Under the pieces are notes generated by a model. It had not been told where the DNA came from. It saw only the letters and a list, made by a program, of their open reading frames with translations, and searched no databases. DNA of 34,632 bases from the NCBI GenBank assembly GCA_021324335.1, contig JAJPJH010000038.1, positions 1-34,632 on the forward strand, given 5' to 3'. The number at the start of each line of letters is the position of its first letter. Position 1 is the first letter of the stretch. The translations under genes were made by a program, and so were the position numbers. The DNA comes from Gammaproteobacteria bacterium. Lineage in GTDB: Bacteria; Pseudomonadota; Gammaproteobacteria; DSM-16500. Positions 7,369 through 15,539 of this stretch are shown here, in pieces.

Positions 7369-10230
7369 ATGAATACTAGCCAAGATAATAAAAAGCGCAC
7401 CATTGGAGCCTACGGATTATATGCCATCGCAATAACCGGCTGTTGCCCACTGTTTTTTACCTTACCCGTGGGTATCGCCGCTCAAGGCACTTCAACCCTC
7501 TTTCTCTTTGTTCTAGGCGTCTTATTAAGCGCCATGGCTGTCCCGGGCTATATAGAATTAGCTCTCATGTACCCCAATAAAAACGGTGGTATTGCCGCTG
7601 TTCTCACCGATGCTTTTCGCCCTTATAGCCCGGTGATCGGCTGTCTTGCTGGCACCTTCTACTGGTGGGGATGGTTTGAAGGATCCAGTTTTGCAGCCAC
7701 TCTGGAAGCGACGATTATTAATCAATTATGGCCCACTTTGCCATTTTCTGTTCCGACGATGGCCACATCCATCATTGTTCTTTTCACTTTCATTAATTTC
7801 CTAGGAATGAAATGGGTTTCGCGCATGGTGATTCCTTTTAGTGCAATAAGTATTTTATTGGCCATACTCGGAGCATTTGTGCCTATCTTTTCCGGGCACG
7901 TCGATTGGTCACAAGTATATAATTTGCAATTAAAGACGACGTTTGGAGGAGCATTTGGTCAATTCACCAGCCTGATGGCGGGACTGTATTTTATCGCTTA
8001 CTCGATACCTGCTTATGAAACAACACTGGCTTATATAGCAGAAACCAAAGATCCTGCTCGGGTAGCACCAAGGGCAATGTATTTTGGGGCAATCCTAACG
8101 GCGTTATTTTACATCCTTTTACCGAGTGTCTGGTTAGGAACGATAGGTGCTAAGGTACTTACAGATGCCGTACTGCCTCTCGACCCTACGTATGCACCTC
8201 TCTTCGGTCGATTAGAAAACGTAGCCACCATCTTATTTTTAATGTCCAACGCAATCATTCCTTGTTTTGTGGCCTTAACTAATTGTCCGCGTACCTTAGC
8301 TCAGCTTGCAGATGATGGCTTAATGCCCCGATTTTTTGGCTGGAGTACAAAAGCCAATGTGCCTTGGGTATCAACACTTATTACCAGCATGGGGGCCATT
8401 ATCATTATCTGGATTAATGCGCCTAGTTGGTTTTTAGCTGCGGTGAGTTTTGAATATATACTTTGCCTCGTATTTGCGAGTGTCGGTGTCTTCTTATTGC
8501 GTCGTCATTCTCCTAACTTACCCCGTTTATATCGCGCTCCTCGCGGCACCATTATGTTAGGGTTAATTGCTGCTATTTGTTGGATTATCACTACCATATT
8601 TGGCTTCGAACAATTTGGTTTACCCTCCATGATTGCCGGCATTGGTTTTGCTTTTACCGGGTTGATATTTTATTTTTGGCGAAAATTATCTGATCGGCAG
8701 CAATCCTATTTATCTCTCTTACCAAATTCCCTTCATGTAAAATTAGCGGGCACCATGCTGAGCGTATTGGTCTTAGATGCGATCGGCTATCTTATCGCTG
8801 TTAATTCTATTGGCCCTTCAAACGCATGGCTTATTGTCGTTCTGGAAGACATCTTCGTTGTCGTTGCTTTATTAACATTGACTATTGGATTTACACTACC
8901 TGGCGCCATTGCGAATGCAGCGGATGAGGTATCCAGTGCAGCAAATCGCTTAGTTAAAGGTGCTTTAAAAGATTTTTCGAAGGCACTCGTCGCGATGGGA
9001 CAGGGCGATTTAACTCGCAGTGTAGCTGAAGATATTCAGCTAGAACTTATTCCAGTCCGCTCTCATGATGAAATTGGTAGAATGGGAGAAAGCTTTAATC
9101 TCCTTCAAAAAGAAATCCTGCATGCCGTAGAAGGATTAAAACAATCGCGCTTGAAACTGCTCGAAGCAAATCAGAGAATGTTACATATCAATGAAGAACT
9201 AGAAAAACGCGTCAATGAAAGGACAGAAGAATTAAAGAACGCCTTATCCTCATTATCATTAGCAAAAGATCAATTGATAGAAACGGAAAAAATGGCTGCA
9301 CTTGGTAACTTGGTAGCAGGTATTGCCCACGAACTTAACACACCACTCGGAGCCATTAATGCTTCCAGCTCCAATATTAATAATTCACTACTAGAAGTAA
9401 AAAATAAATTTCCGACAGAAAAAGTTCAGAAAATACTTGCTGACCATTTCAAGGATTTTTCTGCTTTATTACAACGCACCTTGCAAAGCCATCCACGCTT
9501 ATCTTCCCAAGAAGAACGGGAACACAAAAAAGCATTGATCGAACATCTAAAGAAAGAAAATATAACATCCCCTGAGGAAATAGCAGATTTTTTAATTGAT
9601 ATGGGTATTACTAACAATATCGAACCATTTTTATCTTTATTTCAGAGTAAAGATAATTTAGCCATCCTGGAATTAGTTAATAGTTTTTCTTCACTACACA
9701 AAAACTCTTTGAATATTGCGGAAGGAGTAAAACGCGCTTCCAAAATTATTTTTGCACTTAAAAACTATGTTCATTTTGAGCATGCGCTTAATAAAGTTAA
9801 GGAAAACATACAAGAAAGCATAGAAATAGTACTTACCCTTTATCATAACCAATTGAAGCAAGGCATTAATGTCGTTAAAAATTACCAAAAAATCCCTGAT
9901 ATTCTTTGCTATCCTGATGAATTAAATCAGGTATGGACTAACCTCATTCAAAATTCTATCTATGCGATGAAAAATCGAGGAACCTTAACCCTTGATGTTT
10001 ATCAGCAAAATGAGCAAATCATTGTTAAAGTTACTGATTCAGGAGAAGGGATACCTGCTGATATTAAAGACCGTATCTTTGAACCTTTTTTCACTACTAA
10101 ACCTCGTGGAGAAGGCAGTGGGTTAGGATTGAATATTGTTCAAAAAATCATAGAAAAACATAATGGTAAAATAGAAGTAGAGAGTGTTCCAGGCAAAACT
10201 ACATTTACTGTCTCATTACCGATGAGTTAA
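7369..10230 (+). CDS. Amino-acid permease (APC-type) fused to HAMP and histidine kinase
   Basis: 953 residues. Residues 1-450 are a 12-helix APC-superfamily transporter (GAYGLYAIAITGCCPLFFTL, NKNGGIAAVLTDAF, YETTLAYIAETKDPARVAPR, YRAPRGTIMLGL). A further pair of membrane helices lies at about 460-520. A HAMP-like segment with GQGDLTRSV and SHDEIGRMGESFN spans about 520-585, then a coiled coil. The kinase has an H-box with H654 in AGIAHELNTPLGA, an N-box with N853 and N862 (NQVWTNLIQNSIYAM), a G1 box D890 (DSGEGI), an F-box EPFFTTK at 905-911 and a G2 box GEGSGLGL at 914-921. All key kinase residues are present. The design recalls CbrA, where a transporter of another superfamily is fused to a kinase. 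It probably senses or transports an amino acid or amine and phosphorylates the receivers encoded downstream. The ligand is unknown. Confidence 0.9.
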   Translation: MNTSQDNKKRTIGAYGLYAIAITGCCPLFFTLPVGIAAQGTSTLFLFVLGVLLSAMAVPGYIELALMYPNKNGGIAAVLTDAFRPYSPVIGCLAGTFYWWGWFEGSSFAATLEATIINQLWPTLPFSVPTMATSIIVLFTFINFLGMKWVSRMVIPFSAISILLAILGAFVPIFSGHVDWSQVYNLQLKTTFGGAFGQFTSLMAGLYFIAYSIPAYETTLAYIAETKDPARVAPRAMYFGAILTALFYILLPSVWLGTIGAKVLTDAVLPLDPTYAPLFGRLENVATILFLMSNAIIPCFVALTNCPRTLAQLADDGLMPRFFGWSTKANVPWVSTLITSMGAIIIIWINAPSWFLAAVSFEYILCLVFASVGVFLLRRHSPNLPRLYRAPRGTIMLGLIAAICWIITTIFGFEQFGLPSMIAGIGFAFTGLIFYFWRKLSDRQQSYLSLLPNSLHVKLAGTMLSVLVLDAIGYLIAVNSIGPSNAWLIVVLEDIFVVVALLTLTIGFTLPGAIANAADEVSSAANRLVKGALKDFSKALVAMGQGDLTRSVAEDIQLELIPVRSHDEIGRMGESFNLLQKEILHAVEGLKQSRLKLLEANQRMLHINEELEKRVNERTEELKNALSSLSLAKDQLIETEKMAALGNLVAGIAHELNTPLGAINASSSNINNSLLEVKNKFPTEKVQKILADHFKDFSALLQRTLQSHPRLSSQEEREHKKALIEHLKKENITSPEEIADFLIDMGITNNIEPFLSLFQSKDNLAILELVNSFSSLHKNSLNIAEGVKRASKIIFALKNYVHFEHALNKVKENIQESIEIVLTLYHNQLKQGINVVKNYQKIPDILCYPDELNQVWTNLIQNSIYAMKNRGTLTLDVYQQNEQIIVKVTDSGEGIPADIKDRIFEPFFTTKPRGEGSGLGLNIVQKIIEKHNGKIEVESVPGKTTFTVSLPMS

Positions 10231-10256
10231 AATTTGGCTAATGGAGAAACCCTGTT

Positions 10257-10652
10257 ATGAAAAAAAAGGCGATCATTTGTGTTGATGATGAACCCATGGT
10301 GTTGTCTAGTCTAAAAGAGCAATTAAAAAATAATTTTAAGGATCAATATTTATATGAAACAATAGACAATGCTCCCGATACATTGCAACTTGTTGACGAA
10401 TTAACAGCAGAAGGCGTTGAAATTATTATTATTGTCTCCGATTGGTTAATGCCAGAAACGAAAGGCGATGAATTATTGATTAAAATCCATCAAAAATATC
10501 CAAAAGTCATAACTGTGCTATTAACAGGACATGCTGATGAAAAGGCAATTGAGAATGCCAAGAAAAATGCTAGCTTATTTGCTCTTATTAATAAACCCTG
10601 GGACGAGGAAAAATTAGTAGAAACAATTCAGTCAGCGCTGGAAAAGGTATGA
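10257..10652 (+). CDS. Single-domain response regulator (receiver only)
   Basis: A 131-residue CheY-like receiver with no output domain. The acidic pair is D10/D11 (CVDDE), the phospho-acceptor D62 (VSDWLMP), T90 (LLTGH) and K113 (NKPWDEE), so it should be phosphorylatable. It lies 26 bp after the kinase gene and overlaps the next gene by 4 bp (ATGA). Its first residues closely resemble those of the downstream receiver (VDDEPMVLSSLKEQLK against IDDEKIVLVSLKEQLK), which suggests duplication. Possible roles are a phosphate shuttle or sink between the kinase and the cyclase regulator, or binding to another partner. Confidence 0.92.
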   Translation: MKKKAIICVDDEPMVLSSLKEQLKNNFKDQYLYETIDNAPDTLQLVDELTAEGVEIIIIVSDWLMPETKGDELLIKIHQKYPKVITVLLTGHADEKAIENAKKNASLFALINKPWDEEKLVETIQSALEKV

Positions 10653-11926
10653 AAAAACCAACTATTTTATGTATTGACGATGAAAAGATAGTTCTTGTCA
10701 GTTTGAAAGAACAGCTAAAACGCATATTTGAAGAGGATTATTATATAGAAACTGTTGATAATGGAGAATTATCGCTCGAAATAGTAAAGGAATTAGTTAA
10801 TGAGGACGTTGATATACCGCTCGTCATTGCCGATCAAGTCATGGTAGGAATGAAAGGCGATGAATTACTTGCTCATATCCATACTATATCACCGCGTACG
10901 CTCACTGTTATGTTAACTGGACAAGCAAGCGCTGAAGCAGTAGGAAATGCCCTCAATAAGGGCCGTCTTTATCGTTATTTATCTAAACCATGGGAAGTAG
11001 AAGATTTAACCCTGACAGCAAAAGAAGCCGTCCATAGCTATTTTCAGAGCAAAACGTTGGAAAAACAAAATACCGAATTACAAGCAATTCGAGAAGAATT
11101 GGAAGCTACCAACAAAATGTTAAAGAGAAAGATAGAAGTATTTAACAAATTTGTACCGGCTGAATTTCTTAAATTATTAACCTTAGAAAAAGACTATATT
11201 GAATTAGGCCAATGTGCAGAACGCACTTTAAGCGTCATGTTTGCGGATGTTCATTCCTTTACCCTGATTGCAGAATCATTACCGCTAACAGAGATTTTCG
11301 AATTTATTAATCGGTTTTTACATGATATCTCCCCTTTTATTAAAAAATATAATGGTTTTATTGATAAATTTGTAGGCGATGCCGTGATGGCGTTATTCTC
11401 TAACCCTGATGATGCCGTCAGGGCTGCGATCGAAATCCAACAATGTATTATAACCAAACGCCACCAAGATGATTTATTGCCGTATCAAGTTGGCATTAGC
11501 GTTCACACCGGGCCAGTCATGATTGGGACAGTCGGGGTAAAACATCATATGGAAACCACCGCTATTGGCGATACGGTGAATGTCGCCTCCCACATTGAAA
11601 ATTTGACCAAGGTCTATAAATCACCGCTTCTTATTACCCAGGCGACAGCTAATAGTTTGCGTGAACCATCGCATTTTTGCCTACGTAATATTGATATGGC
11701 AACAGTTAAAGGCAGGCAAGAACCCTTAGAACTATTCGAGGTACTGGATGCATTTCCAGAAGCTCTAAAAAAGAAAAAACTTGCCATTTTAGATTTATTT
11801 CAGCAGGCGAGAACTTATTATGCAGAACACCATCGTCTGATGGCAAAAAAATTATTTACTCAATGCCTAGAGATTTGCCCAGAAGATCAAATCAGCCGAA
11901 TTTATCTTAGCCGCATTGAAGGCTAA
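10649..11926 (+). CDS. Response regulator with class III adenylate/guanylate cyclase domain
   Basis: 425 residues. The receiver (1-125) has D10/D11, D62 (IADQVM), T90 and K113. A coiled linker (130-165) leads to the FVPAEFLKLL motif that precedes cyclase domains in many bacterial class III cyclases. The cyclase spans about 190-365. Metal-binding aspartates are D200 (MFADVHSFT) and D244 (KFVGDAVMALF), base-contact Lys is K240, and AIGDTVN ends at N311. The residue four after N311, normally the transition-state Arg (VNxASR), is His315, so activity may be reduced or altered. A short helical TPR-like tail (375-425) follows. It is coupled by ATGA to the single-domain receiver. It is the probable output of the permease-kinase, making cAMP or cGMP if active. 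Confidence 0.9.
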   Translation: MKKPTILCIDDEKIVLVSLKEQLKRIFEEDYYIETVDNGELSLEIVKELVNEDVDIPLVIADQVMVGMKGDELLAHIHTISPRTLTVMLTGQASAEAVGNALNKGRLYRYLSKPWEVEDLTLTAKEAVHSYFQSKTLEKQNTELQAIREELEATNKMLKRKIEVFNKFVPAEFLKLLTLEKDYIELGQCAERTLSVMFADVHSFTLIAESLPLTEIFEFINRFLHDISPFIKKYNGFIDKFVGDAVMALFSNPDDAVRAAIEIQQCIITKRHQDDLLPYQVGISVHTGPVMIGTVGVKHHMETTAIGDTVNVASHIENLTKVYKSPLLITQATANSLREPSHFCLRNIDMATVKGRQEPLELFEVLDAFPEALKKKKLAILDLFQQARTYYAEHHRLMAKKLFTQCLEICPEDQISRIYLSRIEG

Positions 11927-12741
11927 TGATTACTGCTGCATTTCACCATAAACCGCTTTTCATCTTCTAATCGCATCGCCGTCAAACTATTTCCCCATAC
12001 ACAGCCGGTATCAAGCGGATACACATTCGGCACATCTGTTTTTCCATTTAATGCTGCCCAATGGCCGAAAATAATTTTGACATTGGCATTGGCGCGGTCT
12101 TTTACATCAAACCATGGAATTAACTCTTGCGGCTTATCCGCGATTTCTCCTTTATAGCTTAAATCCAAGCGGCCGTCCGCGTAACAAAAACGCATGCGAG
12201 TGAAAAAATTAATAATACAGCGCAAACGATCCATACCGGTTAGATGATCATCCCAACGATCGGGTTGGTTACCGTACAAGTGCTGCAGAAAAAATTCAGG
12301 CGTCGAACTGCTTAATACTTCCTCCACTTCTTTCGCTAAGAAGCGAGCTTGATGTAATGACCAGCAAGGTGCTAAACCGGCATGGGTCATGACAAAGCCT
12401 TGCTCTTTATCCTCATGTAATAAAGGCCGTGAGCGCAGCCAATCAATTAATTCTTGTCGGTCGGGTGCTGCTAAAACATTTGCTAACGTATCTGAACGGT
12501 GTAAAGAACGAAACCCATAGGCTACTGCAATTAAATGCAAATCATGATTGCCTAACACAACTTTATGCTTGTCACCTAGCGCCTTCACAAACCGCAGTAC
12601 TTCTAATGATTGTGGGCCGCGATTAACTAAATCACCTGTAAACCAAAGTGTATCGCGCGTGGGATCAAATTCAATGTAGGCAAGTAAGTGTTGTAAATCA
12701 GCAAAACAACCTTGTACATCCCCGATAGCATAGGTGGTCAT
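11923..12741 (-). CDS. apaH: Symmetrical bis(5'-nucleosyl)-tetraphosphatase
   Basis: A 272-residue calcineurin-like phosphoesterase that splits diadenosine tetraphosphate to two ADP. Motifs in order: GDVQGCF at 7-13, GDLVNRGP, GNHDLHLIAVAYG, THAGLAPCW, and the C-terminal LDTGCVWGNSLTAMRLE. Gln in the first motif (GDxQG instead of GDxHG) is common in ApaH and is not a defect. Length matches the family (about 270-280). The start overlaps the rsmA stop by 4 bp (ATGA). The rsmA-apaH order is conserved in gammaproteobacteria. The stop codon overlaps that of the convergent cyclase gene. Confidence 0.95.
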   Translation of the reverse strand: MTTYAIGDVQGCFADLQHLLAYIEFDPTRDTLWFTGDLVNRGPQSLEVLRFVKALGDKHKVVLGNHDLHLIAVAYGFRSLHRSDTLANVLAAPDRQELIDWLRSRPLLHEDKEQGFVMTHAGLAPCWSLHQARFLAKEVEEVLSSSTPEFFLQHLYGNQPDRWDDHLTGMDRLRCIINFFTRMRFCYADGRLDLSYKGEIADKPQELIPWFDVKDRANANVKIIFGHWAALNGKTDVPNVYPLDTGCVWGNSLTAMRLEDEKRFMVKCSSNH

Positions 12742-13526
12742 GCTTTCCTCACGGCATTGCTAAGTGCGACAAAATCGCGTACTGATAAGTTCTCAGGACG
12801 TAAATCGGAATGAAGTTGTATCGCTTCCCAGGTTTTATCTTCAACCATATGTTTCAAACTATTACGCAAGGTTTTGCGACGCTGGTTGAAAGCTTGCTTA
12901 ACGATCGCCTCCAATAAAGCATAATCATCTGCTCGATAGGGATTATCATGATAAGGAACTAAACGCACGATGCTGGATTGTACTTTTGGCGGTGGAAAAA
13001 AAGCGCTAGGTGATACATCAAATAATAATTCGACGCAGCAATGATATTGCGCCATCACACTTAAGCGTCCGTAATCAGCTGTACTAGGCTCTGCAGCTAA
13101 GCGTTCTGCTACTTCTTTTTGCAACATGAATAACATATCCGAAACAAATGGTGCGAAGGTCAATAAATGAAAAATCAATGGTGTAGAAATATTGTAAGGC
13201 AGATTTCCAAAAATACGCAGCAATCGCTGATCGGTTTTGAGACGACTGAAATCAAAGCTGAGGGCATCGGCAGCATAGACAGTTAATTTTCCAGCACGTT
13301 CCGTACGCTCTTCTAACTCAGGAATTAAATCCCGATCTAATTCGACAACTTCCAAATGCTGCGCTCGCTTTAACACGGGTAATGTCAAGGCGCCTTGACC
13401 GGGACCAATTTCAATTAAATGTTCACTCGGCTTAGGCGCAAGCGCAGCGACAATTTGCTGAATAATAGCCTGATCGCATAAAAAATGCTGGCCAAATCGT
13501 TTGCGCGGAAAAGGTTTATCCGACAT
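12738..13526 (-). CDS. rsmA: 16S rRNA adenine(1518)/(1519) dimethyltransferase
   Basis: 262 residues (KsgA). It dimethylates two adjacent adenosines in the 3' hairpin of 16S rRNA during 30S assembly. Motifs: RKRFGQHFLCD at 8-18, the SAM loop EIGPGQGALT, the acidic ELDRDL, and the catalytic FGNLPYNIST, with NQRRKTLRNSL near the C-terminus. Length is typical (E. coli 273). It begins 1 bp after the stop of the upstream lipoprotein gene and ends overlapping apaH, so the three form one operon. Its own ribosome site is weak, consistent with coupling to the upstream gene. Confidence 0.96.
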   Translation of the reverse strand: MSDKPFPRKRFGQHFLCDQAIIQQIVAALAPKPSEHLIEIGPGQGALTLPVLKRAQHLEVVELDRDLIPELEERTERAGKLTVYAADALSFDFSRLKTDQRLLRIFGNLPYNISTPLIFHLLTFAPFVSDMLFMLQKEVAERLAAEPSTADYGRLSVMAQYHCCVELLFDVSPSAFFPPPKVQSSIVRLVPYHDNPYRADDYALLEAIVKQAFNQRRKTLRNSLKHMVEDKTWEAIQLHSDLRPENLSVRDFVALSNAVRKA

Positions 13527-13527
13527 G

Positions 13528-14025
13528 TTAGGACCGATATTGGGTTAAAGCGACTTTTGCTGGCTCGAATCCATGCTCAGCGGATTTTTGGAACCACTCT
13601 AACGCTAAGGCTTTATTCGGTGCGGTTCCTAAGCCACGTGCATACATCAACCCGAGATTATATTGTGCACTGGCCAAGCCATGCTCGGCGGCTTGCTGAT
13701 AATAATAAAATGCCTTTTCATAATCGCGAGATACTCCTCTGCCAGCGGCATATAAATAACCTAACTCGTTCTCAGCAAACGGATCATCCTCGCGGGCCGC
13801 TTTGCTTAAATAATAAAAAGCGCGCTCATCATCTTGCGGAACCCCCTCACCAGCAAGGAAACGCATGCCTAAATCGGTATTACTTTCAGTTGTATTAGTG
13901 GCTTGCGATAGCTCTGCAGGAGGATGGCTAGTCGAACATCCTGCAAATAAAATGCACAATTGTACCGTACAAAATACGTAAAAAATCGCTTTGATGCTTT
14001 TCTGAGAGACCGCTTTAATGGGCAT
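13528..14025 (-). CDS. Sel1-repeat lipoprotein
   Basis: 165 residues from the chosen start, which has AAAGG about seven bases upstream; an ATG 11 codons earlier (14058) is possible but has a poorer site. The N-terminus is a lipoprotein signal: a hydrophobic stretch ending in the lipobox LFAGC, with the lipidated Cys at residue 30. Three Sel1/TPR-like repeats follow (MRFLAGEGVPQDDERAFYYL, LGYLYAAGRGVSRDYEKAFY, LGLMYARGLGTAPNKALALE), each with the AxxxLGxxYxxGxGV pattern. Sel1 repeats mediate protein-protein contacts, and in Legionella relatives some act in host interaction. The predicted location is the periplasm or envelope. It heads the operon with rsmA and apaH, but no functional link to rRNA methylation is evident. 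Confidence 0.88.
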   Translation of the reverse strand: MPIKAVSQKSIKAIFYVFCTVQLCILFAGCSTSHPPAELSQATNTTESNTDLGMRFLAGEGVPQDDERAFYYLSKAAREDDPFAENELGYLYAAGRGVSRDYEKAFYYYQQAAEHGLASAQYNLGLMYARGLGTAPNKALALEWFQKSAEHGFEPAKVALTQYRS

Positions 14026-14102
14026 AACACAACCTTTTTCTAGCAGATTAAAGAACATCCATTATAATGTGCCTTATCTTAATTGGGAATGATGAGAGAA
14101 AA
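14026..14102 (+). promoter_or_regulatory. Divergent promoter region with consensus -10 for pncB
   Basis: TATAAT at 14063-14068 on the plus strand fits the -10 consensus and would place transcription start near 14075, upstream of the pncB ATG at 14103. This argues against the earlier ATG at 14067, which would lie within the promoter. No good -35 is seen 17 bp upstream. The minus-strand lipoprotein promoter must also lie here. Confidence 0.5.
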
Positions 14103-15539
14103 ATGAAACCCTATACCTATTCGCCCCTCTTAACCGATTTTTATCAACTCACCATGGCTTATGGCTATTGGCGTTTAAACATGCACGAACAGGAGTCTGT
14201 TTTTCATCTCATTTTTCGTAAAAATCCCTTTAAAGGTAATTATGCGTTAAGCTGCGGTTTAGGCAGCGTGATCGATTATTTAAAAAACTGGCGGTTTCAA
14301 GAAGATGATCTCGCTTATTTGGCTACATTAAAAAACCAGCAGGATGGAAATTTTTTTCCCGCCGAATTTTTGGATTACTTACGGCAATTAAAATTTACGT
14401 GTGATATCGATGCCATTCCTGAAGGAACAGTCGTTTTTCCACATGAACCCTTGTTACGCATTCAAGGTCCTCTTCTCCAATGTCAGTTGTTAGAAACTTC
14501 CCTACTGACAATTATCAATTTTCAAACCTTAATCGCAACCAAAGCCTCGCGTGTGTGTACAGCTGCACAAGGTGATCCCGTTATTGAATTCGGCATGCGT
14601 CGAGCACAAGGGCCAGATGGCGCAATTTCTGCTAGCCGCGCAGCTTATATCGGTGGCTGTGTAGCGACATCTAATACGTTAGCAGGAAAATTATTTGATA
14701 TTCCTGTTCGCGGTACACATGCTCACAGTTGGGTCACTGCTTTCCCAACAGAAGAAGCCGCTTTTACAGCTTATGCTCAAGTCATGCCGCATAATTGCGT
14801 GTTGCTGGTGGATACCTATGACAGTATTGAAGGAGTAAAGCATGCGATTGAAGTAGGAAAGAAATTGCGTGCAGAAGGTACGGATCTATTGGGTATTCGT
14901 TTAGATTCGGGGGACATGGCCGAGCTCAGTATTCAAGCTAAAAAATTATTGGATGCAGCAGGTTTTGAAAATACCATGATACTGGCTAGCAATTCGCTAG
15001 ATGAGTATGTCATTGAAGCATTCAAACAAAAAGGTGCTAAAATTACAGCATGGGGTGTAGGAACCCATCTTGCTACTGCTTATGACCAACCTGCGTTAGA
15101 TGGCGTTTATAAACTATCTGCGCTTCGCACTGCACACGGTGAATGGGAGTATAAACTCAAATTATCCGAGCAAAAAATTAAAATCTCTAATCCCGGTAGA
15201 CATCAAGTGAGACGCTTCTTTTGCAATGAACAATATGTCATGGATGTCATGTATGATCTCTCAGTAGGTATATCCGATATACCAGAAGCAGTACCGTTAA
15301 ATACACCTGAGCAAGTTAAAAAATTAGATGATATAGATGGTTATGTTGACTTATTAGAACCTGTTTTTCGACAAGGGCAATTAGTACAAAAACAAAAAAC
15401 AATTCATGAAACACGTAAACACGCCATAGCCGCTATAGATGAGTTTTTACGAACCCATGGAAAACAAGATTATACGGTGGCATTAGAAAAGAATTTTTCG
15501 GATCTCAAGCAGAAATTAGTGGAGAAGTATTCTAAATGA
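14103..15539 (+). CDS. pncB: Nicotinate phosphoribosyltransferase
   Basis: 478 residues. It converts nicotinate and PRPP to nicotinate mononucleotide, the entry step of NAD salvage (Preiss-Handler pathway). Signatures are LLTDFYQLTMAYGYW at the N-terminus, EFGMRRAQGPDGA, the conserved His region VRGTHAHSWV, GIRLDSGDMAELS and LASNSLDEY. The start ATGAAACCC follows GAGAGAAAA. An upstream in-frame ATG at 14067 would add 12 residues not found in the family. The C-terminus is of the longer NAPRT form. The stop overlaps the next ATG by 4 bp (ATGA), coupling it to an NAD(P)-dependent aldehyde dehydrogenase. Confidence 0.94.
   Translation: MKPYTYSPLLTDFYQLTMAYGYWRLNMHEQESVFHLIFRKNPFKGNYALSCGLGSVIDYLKNWRFQEDDLAYLATLKNQQDGNFFPAEFLDYLRQLKFTCDIDAIPEGTVVFPHEPLLRIQGPLLQCQLLETSLLTIINFQTLIATKASRVCTAAQGDPVIEFGMRRAQGPDGAISASRAAYIGGCVATSNTLAGKLFDIPVRGTHAHSWVTAFPTEEAAFTAYAQVMPHNCVLLVDTYDSIEGVKHAIEVGKKLRAEGTDLLGIRLDSGDMAELSIQAKKLLDAAGFENTMILASNSLDEYVIEAFKQKGAKITAWGVGTHLATAYDQPALDGVYKLSALRTAHGEWEYKLKLSEQKIKISNPGRHQVRRFFCNEQYVMDVMYDLSVGISDIPEAVPLNTPEQVKKLDDIDGYVDLLEPVFRQGQLVQKQKTIHETRKHAIAAIDEFLRTHGKQDYTVALEKNFSDLKQKLVEKYSK

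Noticed and set aside
11923..12741. Gln instead of His in the first phosphoesterase motif of ApaH (GDVQG)
   Set aside because: This variant is common among functional ApaH proteins, so it is not evidence of inactivation.
13485..13898. 137-codon plus-strand open frame opposite rsmA and the Sel1 gene
   Set aside because: Antisense to two clearly recognised genes; the translation is His/Arg-rich with no family features.
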